Assembly: GCA_038277395.1 (NCBI GenBank)
Contig: CM076197.1
Location: forward strand, 103,380,442-103,444,441
Reading direction: 5' to 3'
DNA length: 64,000 bases
Source of the DNA: Dryocosmus kuriphilus
Taxonomy: Eukaryota; Arthropoda; Insecta; Hymenoptera; Cynipidae
The notes beneath the pieces were generated by a model. The model was not told the origin of the DNA. It was given only the letters and a program-made list of their open reading frames with translations, and searched no databases. The position numbers and the translations under genes were made by a program. This document shows, one piece after another, positions 12,589 to 23,681 of the stretch; position 1 is the stretch's first letter; each line of letters begins with the position of its first letter.

Positions 12589-15500
12589 ATCATGTGATAC
12601 AATTTAGGATAAATTTCCTGCGATTAGGAAGAAAAAACTACTTCCCTGTAATTAAAATGAAATTGTAAGGGGAAAATGATTTTACAGCTTAAAATTAAAA
12701 AGCAAAATATCGTGACAATGATTCATTCCTCCCTCGCAAAAATATATAACGTGCGAGTCGTTTAATACTGCTTATGATGAAATAATTGACAGTCGTCAAT
12801 TTATTGGAGCAACTGCCGTTAAGTTTTGACCCTACTTGCCCCGACGAGCAAATTTAGTTATACACTGTATAAGAGCCTGCTCACAGTAATTTTACTACGT
12901 TACCCTCCCTCAAGCTCCCACTCAAAACAATTGGATAATTTAAAATATTCTACCTCAAACGTCATTATACTTTTATCCTAAAATTACAAAATTCCAGAAA
13001 TTTTAATTATGATCAAATTATAATGCTATATACGTGATACGTATTAGGCTATAAATTATTTAACTTCCTCATATAATTTTCAGCTCTCGAGACTTAATCC
13101 GAATCTCGAAATCTTATCCTATTCCTCAAGATTTGAATAATTTCTTCGAATCAATGGATGTGAACTGATGAAAATATCTTAAATATCATTTGAATTTTTC
13201 AAAGATTCCTTGATGTAAAACGTTTCAGGATTCGATAATCGACGATGGCTGAACCCTGGCTTAGGAATGAATGAATGAACGAAAGAATGAATGAATATGT
13301 ATCTGATGTATCTCGTGTGGTCCACTGATATCTCTCTCACTGTCACGCAGACTCGTTTCATGTTTTCTCTCTCTTTCCCCCTGACTCTCCCCTCTCCTCT
13401 CCTTTCCTTTTTGATATTCCCTTCCATCTACTTTTTCCTTCTTACTCCCATCTACATTCTACCTTCTCCTTACTCTTCTTCTTGCTTAACTACTTCCACT
13501 CCACCATTTCAATGGTGTTGGGAATACTCACTCACTCATTCATATTCGTTCACTCTCTCATTGACATGGGTTCTCATTCCGTTCAGTCGTTCCTCGCACC
13601 AGCGACGGTACACCCACTTGAGATCGCTGCATATTCGCTACCGCGCAGATTTACTACTGAAATACCCACGCAGGCCACTTATTCCTAAGTGCATATCGCA
13701 CAATTCCTCACTCGAGTATCATCCATTAGATTTTGAAATTTAGAGGAAGAAACCTCTTTTAAAGTGAGATTTATTCTCGAACTCCCAAATCCTGATAAAT
13801 TAGAATTTTTGTAGTAAATCCTGAAGTATCACTTTTAATAAAAAGTAGGAGGGTCTTTTCATTTTATTTCGTCTTAGATTCGGTTATGACAAATTTTTGA
13901 AAGAATTTCAATGTTTCTTGACTTATTTATCGTATTATTTGATTTTTAAAAATTTTAAATTGTATTTTTAAATTGTCTTATAAAATTGAGAATAACTCAA
14001 AAGCTGCACTGCAAAATTTACTTTAATCGAGTCCGACGCGTCAGTTTTCTAATTTTGATTTCACATGAGTAAAAGTAATTTTATTGTCAAATAATAAATC
14101 AAAATGGTATTTTAAGAACAAACTTAAATTATATTCATATTGAGCCAATTTAAATTTAAATTTAAACTTATTCAAAATAAAAGCATTTAAAAACATAATA
14201 AAGAAAGAGGAAGAAAAATAAGGCGACCACCAAAACCTCTTCCCTTTTTCCTCTCTCGTATGGCTTCATTTCTATCTTTATTGTTACCAAATTACAATAA
14301 AATTGAGAAAAATTACAAAGTTCCATAAAAAAATTACAATTTTTCGACAATTTTGTAGCATCATTAAAAATCGAAGATCTTGTTTTATCGAAAGGGACAA
14401 TTTTTTCTTTTTATTAAATTAGCAACATTTTTAATTGAGTGGCGATAAATTAGTGGCTAGTCCTCTCCCTTTCAAGTTCCTTCAGATTACAGAATTTATC
14501 ATCTATATGTATTTAATTATTATTCAAGAGTGAAGATAAAACCCCTTTAGTTTTCCAGATCCCATTTACACTCCTCTAAATCGGCCTTTTACAAAATTCA
14601 CATTTTTCTTCACCCTTGCTTTTCAAAAATCAAATTTCAAAATAAAAAACTATAATTTAAGAAACCAAAAAAGCCCCAAGAACATTAATAATAATTATTA
14701 TATCTATACTTGAAAATTTTCAAAAATAGATCAAAACCGACTTGGAAGAAATAAAATAAAATCCATATAATAAAAGGTTTCGAACAATTTTCAATCACTT
14801 TTTGTAGTTTTTGACTTCTTAGTGTAGTTTTCATTATTTAAAACCTTATGATTCATGGGAATTGACTGGGTTAATAATTATGTTTTCTGATTATTATAAT
14901 CATCAGAATAATTAAGCATCGTAAATTAAAGCCGAATATAATTATACATGTATATCTATCTCGAAAATTATAACCTCAATATAGCTTCTTGATAACCATA
15001 TGCCCTCATAATTTGTTTTCTCAATATTTATCTCGATAACTGAACGACCCAAAAATTAATTGTTCTGAAAATCATTCGCCTTGATAATTAGTAAGTTCTC
15101 TTTAATAAACAAAGGCAGCAAAAAGTATCTAACATTTTAAACAAATTTTGGTAACGTTTATTTGAAACTTTGAATTTTATGAATTAGAGGAAAATATCTT
15201 ATATATTTTAATATAATTTTTTGTTTTATTTTGAAATGATCGAATTTTGAAAAACTTGAAATAGTACAATATTGAACGTTTTGGATTTAAAGTTATATTA
15301 AATTTTGAATCTTGAACGCTTTAAATTTAGATATTATTACACTTTATGTATTTTCAGTTTACTCAATACTTTTAAACTTGCTCAGTTTTACAGGAATTTT
15401 GAAAAGTTATTTTTCTGAAGTATAGCAAAATATATGACGCGTAATATTTTATTTTTTCTTCATATTTTTATCTCTTCTTCTACTAAAGAAGTAGCAAAAT

Positions 15501-17570
15501 TGACTTAGGTTTAAAAAATCTAAAGTTTTCTTGACGGTGCATTAAAGATGGAAGTGCATGGTGCAAGCGTGTAAGTTCCATGCGACCCAACAGTGCATGC
15601 GACCAGAACGAACAACGCATGCAGAAGGTCTGCTGTCAGCTGAGAAGGGATGCTATTTCTGGCAGCATAGGTTACAGTTTCTCGTCCCCAAGTTTGCTTC
15701 CTCTGGTGTTCCTCATCGTCTTTTATTCACTTCATCGTTGCTCGGATTTAAAATTTAAAGGGATGCAACTCTTAATATTTTAAATACACCCTTTCATTTT
15801 CGTTAGGCTGTATTATATCATTTGTAATTTTTAGTTGGACTCGATTCAATAATATTTCTATTCTAGGTTATCCACTGCTCTTAAAATTACGTAAAATTCA
15901 AAATTTAATTTAATCTTTTAGATGAAATTTCAAGTTTTAAGGATAAAAAAGCTTGAAAAAATATGAAGGACAGAATAGAAGATGGAAAATGATTGATTTC
16001 TAATCTCTTATTAAGGGTAGATCTCGAATCTGAGAAAAAAAATACTTTAAGATTTTTAATTTAGATGATAAATGGAGTATTTGCTTTGTGACCTTTGGCC
16101 TTGCCCTTGGCCTTGTCTATTTTACCCTCGGGTGCGCTTTTTTAATAGTGGCGTAGCATAACCTTTAGATTGGTCGGAAAATCAAATTACATGACCTGCG
16201 CACCTCGCAAAGGGACTCTTATACAGCTTAAGTAAAAAAAGGATCCACATCGTTTATCTTCTGCTTTATTCGAGTCAGTTCACAGTTATTAATGAAGGGT
16301 TGTCGAGACCAATTATGTAAACACCTTGAGGAGGATGCGCTTCCACCTTCTATCGATCCAGGTGAATTTTTCAAGGTGTGGTGCATCCGTTTGCTTAGGA
16401 AGCTTTGTTTTTTTATTTAGTAAGTCCCGTGATCTGGGTTTTGATAAATTACATAATTTTTTTTAATTCTCTGGGAATAAAGTCGAATTTCAATCGAATT
16501 AATTTATTTACAACATTTCTGTTAGTTATTTTATACTTGAAGATTATAGTTGACATTTTTTAAATTTGGGAGTCAGTAAAGATCTTGATCTTTTTTTTCT
16601 TTGAAGTAAAAGATCCTTTTCTCAAAGGAAGTCAGGAAGGGACCGCGGATGCTACAAAATGGAAAAGTTACACTCGAATCTCGATACTCGAGTGGTGCAG
16701 GTTTAGGTTTACAAGGGCCCCATGGCATTTCCGGCCTTCGAGTGACCACACTGGGTCTGAGTACCTACTAAGTACCTTGACTCCACCAGTGATGAGATCA
16801 ATAGCAGCTGTTGATCCTCCTTTTCTTTGCACTTCTCGACAAATACCCAAACAATGTCTAAAGATTGTTATTGTACAGAAATTTAAACTTTAAATTCACA
16901 ATACAAAAAGACTTGACTTATATTTATAGACCTAGACTAGACTTTGGGGTGACAATATTGATAATGCCATAAAATTTATAGTATAAGGGAGCGTGACTTC
17001 TTAATCACGGCCCATTGAAATGTCTTCAGCCCAAAGCAAAGGTGCAAACACTAAAACTTTTTTTCTGTTTTTGTATCGGGGATTTCTCAGAACTATTTTT
17101 CAACAAAAAAAACCAAAATCTTCGCCGGAACCATATTTAAAAAAAAAAAAACTTTAATTCTTCAAAATCGAAGTTTCAACTTTTTCTCGAAAACGAAGAG
17201 AGATAAGAAAAAAAAAGTCAAGAGAGTAAATTTGTTCCTTGGAAAAAGTTCTGTAACACTTTCAGATTTTATTTTTCTCACTTTGTCTCTTTTTAAACTT
17301 GATTTTTCGATTTTAAAACGGCAAAATATGTGATTTTCTAGTGAAAAGAGTTGATTAGCCAGTTAAATATTATGATTTTTATTAGTTAGCAAGCGATAGA
17401 ATATGTGCATCTCGATTTTGAAACTGTGTGAAATAAACATAAAGTTTCCAAAAATCATCCGGCTTACCGGCAAACACTGTTTCGCGCAGCTTGTGGATAC
17501 AATAGTTCGCATATTTTAAAAAGTGGAATGAAAATTAATATTATCAAATTTAATTATATGGAATGTCCTT
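12589..17570. other. Intronic non-coding stretch with simple repeats
   Basis: Mostly AT-rich unique sequence. A GAAT tetranucleotide run lies at about 13265-13297. A long pyrimidine-rich tract at about 13360-13500 opens a spurious reading frame through to 13743. A GC-richer segment at 16630-16850 and one at 15560-15700 containing several GCATGC palindromes are unexplained. I see no gene. Confidence 0.45.
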
Positions 17571-18825
17571 TTTATATTTTCATCAGAGAAGGTATTAGAT
17601 TTATGCAAAATTTGACTTTCGCGGATTTCATGAAATCTCCACGTTTTGAGACCTCCTGAATCCGAAAAAACGGTTTTTACGACGGTGTCTGTCTATCTGT
17701 TGTCGTTGTCGTTGTCGTCGTTGTCGTTGTCGTGGGCGTCTGTTCTCACGATAACTTTCGAAAGACTAATCGGATTGGATTGCGCTTTGGCACACTTCTT
17801 AAAGGTCCAAAAAGAAAAGACGCGTTCGTTAACCAGCGGTTTTTGACCAACGGTTATGGTTTTATCCATCAAAAACGGTTTTCACAAAATCAAAAAATCT
17901 ATTTTCCGGCTGAACTATGCAAGATACAAAAAAAAAAAATGTAAGAAAGTAAAATTGTTCATCTCAAAAAAATCTACAAATTTTGTCTTAACCGTTTTCT
18001 GATAAAATGAACGGCGTTTGTTTTAATCAAGAAAACGCTATTAAAATTGTAAAACTCTGGTTTCCCGCCAAAATATTCAAGACACAAAAAAATATTAAAG
18101 AACAAAGTTGTTCAATTCAAAAAGATCTATAAATTTTGTTTTAACCATTTTTTGATAAAATGCACGGTTTTTGTTTTAATCGATAAAACGTTATTAAAAA
18201 TCAAAAATTTCAAATTTCCCGCCAAACTATGGAAGATACGAAAAAATGATAATAAACAAAGTTGTTTACCTCAAAAAGATCTACAAAATTGATCTCTATC
18301 ATTTTTTTTGAAAAGACGCGTAGTTTTAGAGTTATTCGTGAAATATGTTATGAAATATAAAGAAAACCAGTTTTCAGCAAAACTATATGCAAGATATGAG
18401 AAAATATTAACAAGCAGAATTGTTCACCTTGGAAAGAGCTGCAAAATTTATTTATAAGACTCATCGTTTTACTTTTAAGAATCGAAATCCTCTATTGTGA
18501 AAATTTGGAAAATCACTAAAAAACTTTACCAATCTACAATGCGTTTAAAAAAAATTTAATTGTCGAGCGTGAAGCGCGAGTTTCATGATAAGAATGTATT
18601 CCTTAAGGGCGATAGAGCCTTAAGTAAAATAATTTCTTTTGTAATTTTTAATTTAAAGGTTTATACGATCCACAAACACCGAGCGCGTAGCGCGAGGTGA
18701 ATAATCTATCGAGCGCGAAGCGCGAGTACCAACAGACGCGCGCCTGGGGCGCGTTCATACTTAGCGCGAAGCGCGGCGCGCATAGCGCGCGATGAGAATA
18801 TGCCCGCACAGCGGGCATTTTTTTT
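17571..18825 (+). repeat. Family A repeat, copy 2
   Basis: Contains all family landmarks in order: the TTTTCATCAGAGAAGG start, GTC-rich tract (about 17700-17735), TTTCGAAAGACTAATCGG, repeated AAAACG(C/T)TATTAAAA segments, GC palindromes at 18560-18790 and a terminal hairpin variant GCCCGCACAGCGGGC followed by T. It stands immediately upstream of the tandem pair formed by copies 3 and 4. Confidence 0.85.
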
Positions 18826-18931
18826 ATGACTAAATTTGCTTCATTGATACAATTTTGAGTTTCTTATTGTCTTGTACTGTTCGAATTAATTCTTTTTTGC
18901 TCAAGAATTACACATTCCTATGCTAGCACAT

Positions 18932-20174
18932 TTTTACATTCTCATCGGAGAAGGTATTTTTGTGTAAAATGTGACCCCCCCAATTTTCATCAAATCTCCA
19001 CGTTTTGAGACCCCCTGAGCAAGAAAAAACGGTTTTTACGACGGTGTCTGTCTGTTGTTGTCGGCGTCGTTGTCGTCGTCGTCGTCGTCGTCGGAGTCGG
19101 AGTCTGTTCCCACGATAACTTTCGAAGGACTAATCGGATTGGATTGCGCTTTGGTACACTTCTTTAGGGTGTAGAAAATAAGGGCGAGTTCGTTAACCAG
19201 CGGGTTTTGACCAGTGGTTATGGTTTTATCCATCAAAAACTGTTTTCATAAAATCAAGAAATCAATTTTCCGGCTAAACTATGCAAGATACAAAAAAATG
19301 TAAGAAAGTAAAATTGTTCATCTCACAAAAATCTACAAATTTTGTCTGAACCTTTTCTGATAAAATAAACGGTTTTTGTTTTAATCAAGAAAACGCTATT
19401 AAAATTTTAAAACTCTGGTTTCCCGCCAAAATATTCAAGACACAAAAAAATATTAAAGAACAAAGTTGTTCAATTCAAAAAGATCTATAAATTTGCGTTT
19501 AACCATTTTTTGATAAAATGCACGGTTTTTGTTTTAATCGATAAAACGTTATTAAAAATAAAAAATTTCAAATTTCCCGCCAAACTATGCAAGATACGAA
19601 ACAATGATAATAAACAAAGGTGTTCGTCTCAAAAAGATCTACAAATTTGCTCTTTATCATTATTTTGAGCAGACGCGTAGTTTTTGAGTTATTCGTGAAA
19701 CATGTTATGAAATATAAAGAAAACCACTTTTCAGCAAAACTGTGCAAGATATGAGAAAATATTAAGAAGCAGAATTGTTCACCTTGGAAAGAGCTACAAA
19801 ATTTATTTATAAGACGTTTTACTTTGAAGAATCGAAATCCTCTATTGTGAAATTTGGAAAATCACTAAAAAACTTTACCAATCTACAATGTGTTTAAAAA
19901 AAATGTAATTATCGAGCGCGAAGCGCGAGTGTCATGATGAGAATGTATTCCTTAAGGGCGATAGAGCCTTAAGTAAAATAATTTCTTTTGTAATTTTTAA
20001 TTTAAAGGTTTATACGATCCACAAACACCGAGCGCGTAGCGCGAGGTGAATAATCTATCGAGCGCGAAGCGCGAGTACCAACAGACGCGCGCCTGGGGCG
20101 CGCTCATACTTAGCGCGAAGCGCGGCGCGCATAGCGCGCGATGAGAATATGCCCGCACAGCGGGCATTTTTTTT
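18932..20174 (+). repeat. Family A repeat, copy 3 (first unit of a tandem duplication)
   Basis: Same landmark order as copy 2, with a subfamily-specific start (CATCGGAGAAGG, then a run of C near 18975). It lies in a unit of 1349 bp that is repeated almost exactly downstream. The offset was measured at GATGAGAATATGCCCGCACA (18791 and 20140). Confidence 0.85.
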
Positions 20175-20280
20175 ATGACTAAATTTGCTTCATTGATACA
20201 ATTTTGAGTTTCTTATTGTCTTGTACTGTTCGAATTAATTCTTTTTTGCTCAAGAATTACACATTCCTATGCTAGCACAT

Positions 20281-21498
20281 TTTTTACATTCTCATCGGAG
20301 AAGGTATTTTTGTGTAAAATGTGACCCCCCCAATTTTCATCAAATCTCCACGTTTTGAGACCCCCTGAGCCAGAAAAAACGGTTTTTACGACGGTGTCTG
20401 TCTGTTGTTGTCGGCGTCGTTGTCGGCGTCGTTGTCGTCGTCGTCGTCGGAGTCGGAGTCTGTTCCCACGATAACTTTCGAAGGACTAATCGGATTGGAT
20501 TGCGCTTTGGTACACTTCTTTAGGGTGTAGAAAATAAGGGCGAGTTCGTTAACCAGCGGGTTTTGACCAGTGGTTATGGTTTTATCCATCAAAAACTGTT
20601 TTCATAAAATCAAGAAATCAATTTTCCGGCTAAACTATGCAAGATACAAAAAAAATGTAAGAAAGTAAAATTGTTCATCTCACAAAAATCTAAAAATTTT
20701 GTCTGAACCTTTTCTGATAAAATAAACGGTTTTTGTTTTAATCAAGAAAACGCTATTAAAATTTTAAAACTCTGGTTTCCCGCCAAAATATTCAAGACAC
20801 AAAAAAATATTAAAGAACAAAGTTGTTCAATTCAAAAAGATCTATAAATTTGCGTTTAACCATTTTTTGATAAAATGCACGGTTTTTGTTTTAATCGATA
20901 AAACGTTATTAAAAATAAAAAATTTCAAATTTCCCGCCAAACTATGCAAGATACGAAACAATGATAATAAACAAAGGTGTTCACCTCAAAAAGATCTACA
21001 AATTTGATGCCTATCATTTTTTTGAACAGACGCGTAGTTTTTTGAGTTATTCGTGAAATATGTTATGAAATATAAAGAAAACCACTTTTCAGCAAAACTA
21101 TGCAAGATATGAGAAAATATTAATAAGCAGAATTGTTCACATTGGAAAGAGCTACAAAATTTATTTATAAGACTCATCGTTTTACTTTTAAGGATCGAAA
21201 TCCTGTATTGTAAAAATTTGGAAAATCACAAAAAAAATTTACCAATCTACAATGTGTTTTTAAAAAAATGTAATTATCGAGCGCTAAGCGCGAGTGTCAT
21301 GATGAGAATGTAATTTCTTTTGTAATTTTTAATTTAAAGGTTTATATGATCCATAAATACCGAGCGCGAAGCGCGAGTGCCGTCAATAACGCATCCAGCG
21401 CGAAGCGCGAGTGCCAACAGACACGCGCCCTAGACGCGTCCATACTTCGCGCGAATCGCGCGATGAGAATGTGCCCGCAAAGCGGGCAAATTTTTTTA
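20281..21498 (+). repeat. Family A repeat, copy 4 (second unit of the duplication)
   Basis: Nearly identical to copy 3 through its first 700 bp, including the distinctive linker GCTTCATTGATACAATTTTG upstream. It differs in GTC-tract length, and its 3' third diverges and is shortened: the segment with CCTTAAGGGCGATAGAGCC is missing near 21310. It ends with GCCCGCAAAGCGGGC and T. Confidence 0.85.
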
Positions 21499-21866
21499 GT
21501 CACAAAATACATTACTATGAAGTTAATAAGAAAGTAAAGCAAGGTGAATAACCTATCGACATTTTTATTAAACGTATAAGAAACATACTTATAGTAGACA
21601 CTTGACACATTTGCGTATCACTTTAATTGATATTTTTATTTAAAAGTTCGAGACATCAGTGACTTAGACAATATATAATTTTAATCGAAGCAAATCACGC
21701 GACTTGTGTATTGCTCTCGCGAAGCTCGACTTGCAGTGCCAACATTTGGTGACACAACCCCTACTGTTCACTGAATTGATCAGTGGTATTAGAATCGGTG
21801 ATTTCGATGTCACTGATTGAATTTAGTGGCGATTTTCACTGAAATTTCACTGTTTCTTCACTGTTT
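21499..21866. other. Short unassigned stretch between repeats
   Basis: Unique-looking sequence containing several CACTGA/TCAGTG words at 21770-21860. No gene or repeat ends identified. Confidence 0.35.
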
Positions 21867-22148
21867 TTTTATTTTTAAAAAAAAAAGGGAAAAATGAAAA
21901 TTTTTTTGGCTAAAGTTGGAGCTCTAAATGAGCCCTAAATTATGGTAACAGAGACAACTTAGCAACTGCATTGATTCTGGTACTGGTTCTGCTAGCTTGA
22001 CGTCAAGCTGACAACCAGCGTTTTTTTAATGAAAATAAGGAGCCCTAAATTCGGGAATGTGGCATTAAATTAGCCCTAAATGAGCCCTCAATTTTGCCCT
22101 ATGAGTGATTATGATTTTCAAAAATGGTTCTGCCAGCTTAACCCACCT
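21867..22148. mobile_element. Half copy of a B-related foldback element
   Basis: Matches the right arm of element B from the A-rich AAAAAGGGAAAAATGAAAA block through GCTAGCTTGACGTCAAGCT to an end at GCCAGCTTAACCCACCT. That end corresponds to a terminus buried inside B (near 10842 and 12070), which supports a shorter independent mobile unit. Only one arm is present. Confidence 0.65.
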
Positions 22149-22310
22149 ACGAATGTAGAAGTGGAGAAGGCTGGAAACGTAAGGGAAACATTGCAGGTAC
22201 TAAGAATAGGTTCTAATTATGACAGACTCCAGTTTCAATCCTCAAGTATTTCCGACAAAGTTACGTTAATTTGGCTTTCAGTAGAAATTCAAATTATATG
22301 TCGCAAAATT
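22149..22310. other. Short unassigned stretch
   Basis: Separates the half copy of B from the split copy 5 of family A. Nothing recognised. Confidence 0.3.
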
Positions 22311-22369
22311 GAGAAAAAACGGTTTTTACGACCGTGTCTGTCTGTCTGTTGTCGTTGTCGCCGCCGCCG
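22311..22369 (+). repeat. Family A repeat, copy 5, left part
   Basis: Begins GAGAAAAAACGG and runs through the ACGACCGTGTCTGTCTG landmark into the GTC tract, where Transib is inserted. It continues at 26650. The A segment upstream of this landmark is missing, so the copy was already truncated. Confidence 0.8.
22365..22369. repeat. Left target-site duplication of Transib (CGCCG)
   Basis: The 5-mer CGCCG directly precedes CACAGTG and is repeated exactly at 26650-26654 after CACTGTG. GC-rich 5-bp duplications are typical of Transib insertions. Confidence 0.9.
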
Positions 22370-23257
22370 CACAGTGGTTAAAAATTGGAATTTACCCTTC
22401 ATAATCGGCTACAGGTCGTATTTCTTGACCGATTTGGATGTTTTTTTTTTTGAAATTCTCAGCATAAAATCCTTAAGAGAACTGTGGATTTCGATTTTTT
22501 AATTTTTTTCCACAGAGCAACAATATATAAACAAATATAGTGACAAAATGGGCAATTTCAAATTTCTGAATTTTTATCTCACGAAAAAATATATATAAAA
22601 ACTCATTATCAGTCTGAATTATTGCCCATGCATTCATAGAACAGAATTAAATCAATAAATATTTAACTTAATTATTATAAACAATTTTTATAAACAAATT
22701 TCTATGAGTGCTTTTTTTTCATAGAAAAAAATTTTTTCTTTACGATAATTGCAAGTAGATTCCATAAGAGTCATATTTGGTAACAAAAAGTTAGCATTAG
22801 TTAATAATTAACATTTTCATAAACAATTTTATAAACAAATTCTTCATAATTGAGATTTTCTCACAGTAAAAGTCATTTTTCTGGCCGAAAGTGATTCATA
22901 GTCCTCTTTAGAAACATTTATATACTGTAAGTGTTATAAATAAACAATATAAATTGTTAATAACAATTAAATTAAACAATCCCCCCAATCGGTCGTTTTA
23001 TGGTGGAAATAAATGGGATTTTCTTTAATTATTATAATAATTAATTAGAGTGACATTAGTTGCGATGACTAACGAACAAAATGAAGCAATAAATAATTTA
23101 CAAGATTGTTATAAACAATTTTATAACTAAAATTTTTCATTTTCTATGGTAAAAAGGACAGCTTTCCACTGAAATAATCGGCAATAAAGTGACAGTTGTT
23201 GCAAAATTCAATGTGGAGCATTAGATAATAACTTGTGTAATTGTTATTAACAATTTT
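22370..23257 (+). repeat. Left terminal inverted repeat of Transib (888 bp)
   Basis: Matches the reverse complement of 25762-26649 along its whole length with about ten visible differences, for example a C/T change near 22473 and a one-base difference in the T run at 22441. It contains recurring words of the type TTATAAACAATTTTATAA near 22676, 22813, 22940, 23108 and 23242, so the repeat itself may be built of degenerate units of about 130-165 bp. Confidence 0.93.
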
Positions 23258-23291
23258 CATAACAAATTGTCTATAACAATCTTGTTAATCC

Positions 23292-23398
23292 AGTATAATC
23301 TAATCTAATCAAATCAAATCTAAACTTATCTAATCTAATCTGATCTAAACTAATCTAATCTAATCTAATATAATCTATTCTATTCTAATCAAATCTAA
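23292..23398. repeat. Degenerate CTAAT pentamer tract
   Basis: About twenty imperfect copies of the pentamer CTAAT (TAATCTAATCTAATC style) lie just inside the left inverted repeat of Transib. The unit is not the insect telomere repeat TTAGG. It has no counterpart inside the right inverted repeat. Confidence 0.85.
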
Positions 23399-23478
23399 TG
23401 GTGGTTATGTAATTCACCGCTAGGTGGATGTCTCGCAGCGCAGTTGGAGCTCTCACAAGAGAAGTTAGGCTTTTACTT

Positions 23479-23486
23479 TATAAAAG
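23479..23486 (+). promoter_or_regulatory. Possible TATA box of the transposase gene
   Basis: TATAAAAG lies outside the inverted repeat, about 200 bp upstream of the transposase ATG and about 80 bp upstream of a possible 5' UTR intron. No initiator was identified. Confidence 0.35.
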
Positions 23487-23556
23487 TAAAAGGGGTTGCG
23501 GTCAAATTACCTTTATATGATTTGCTTTCGGCATCATTTAAACGTATTTTGCGCAG

Positions 23557-23680
23557 GTTTGTACCATTGAGTATTACTCTCTTATTATTATTTTCTTTAT
23601 TATTGTTTTATTATTTTGTTTTGTTCCTTTGTTTTCTGCTTTTGTTTTCTTTTTTTTTGTTGTTGGTAATCAGTTTTCAG
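23557..23680 (+). other. Possible 5' UTR intron of the transposase gene
   Basis: GCGCAG/GTTTGT at 23557 could serve as donor. A long T-rich tract followed by AATCAGTTTTCAG ending at 23680 is a strong acceptor, and the transposase ATG follows one base later. The T-rich tract also opens a spurious frame encoding a leucine- and phenylalanine-rich peptide, which I attribute to this acceptor. Confidence 0.4.
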
Positions 23681-23681
23681 T

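Noticed and set aside
13291..13743. 150-codon open frame
   Set aside because: It results from a long pyrimidine-rich tract and simple repeats, with low-complexity Ser/Leu/Pro composition and no recognisable domain.
22080..22502. 140-codon open frame
   Set aside because: It crosses the end of a B fragment, an A fragment and the Transib end, so it is a chance frame over three unrelated repeats.
23292..23398. CTAAT repeats as telomeric sequence
   Set aside because: The insect telomere unit is TTAGG/CCTAA. These are CTAAT pentamers inside a transposon.
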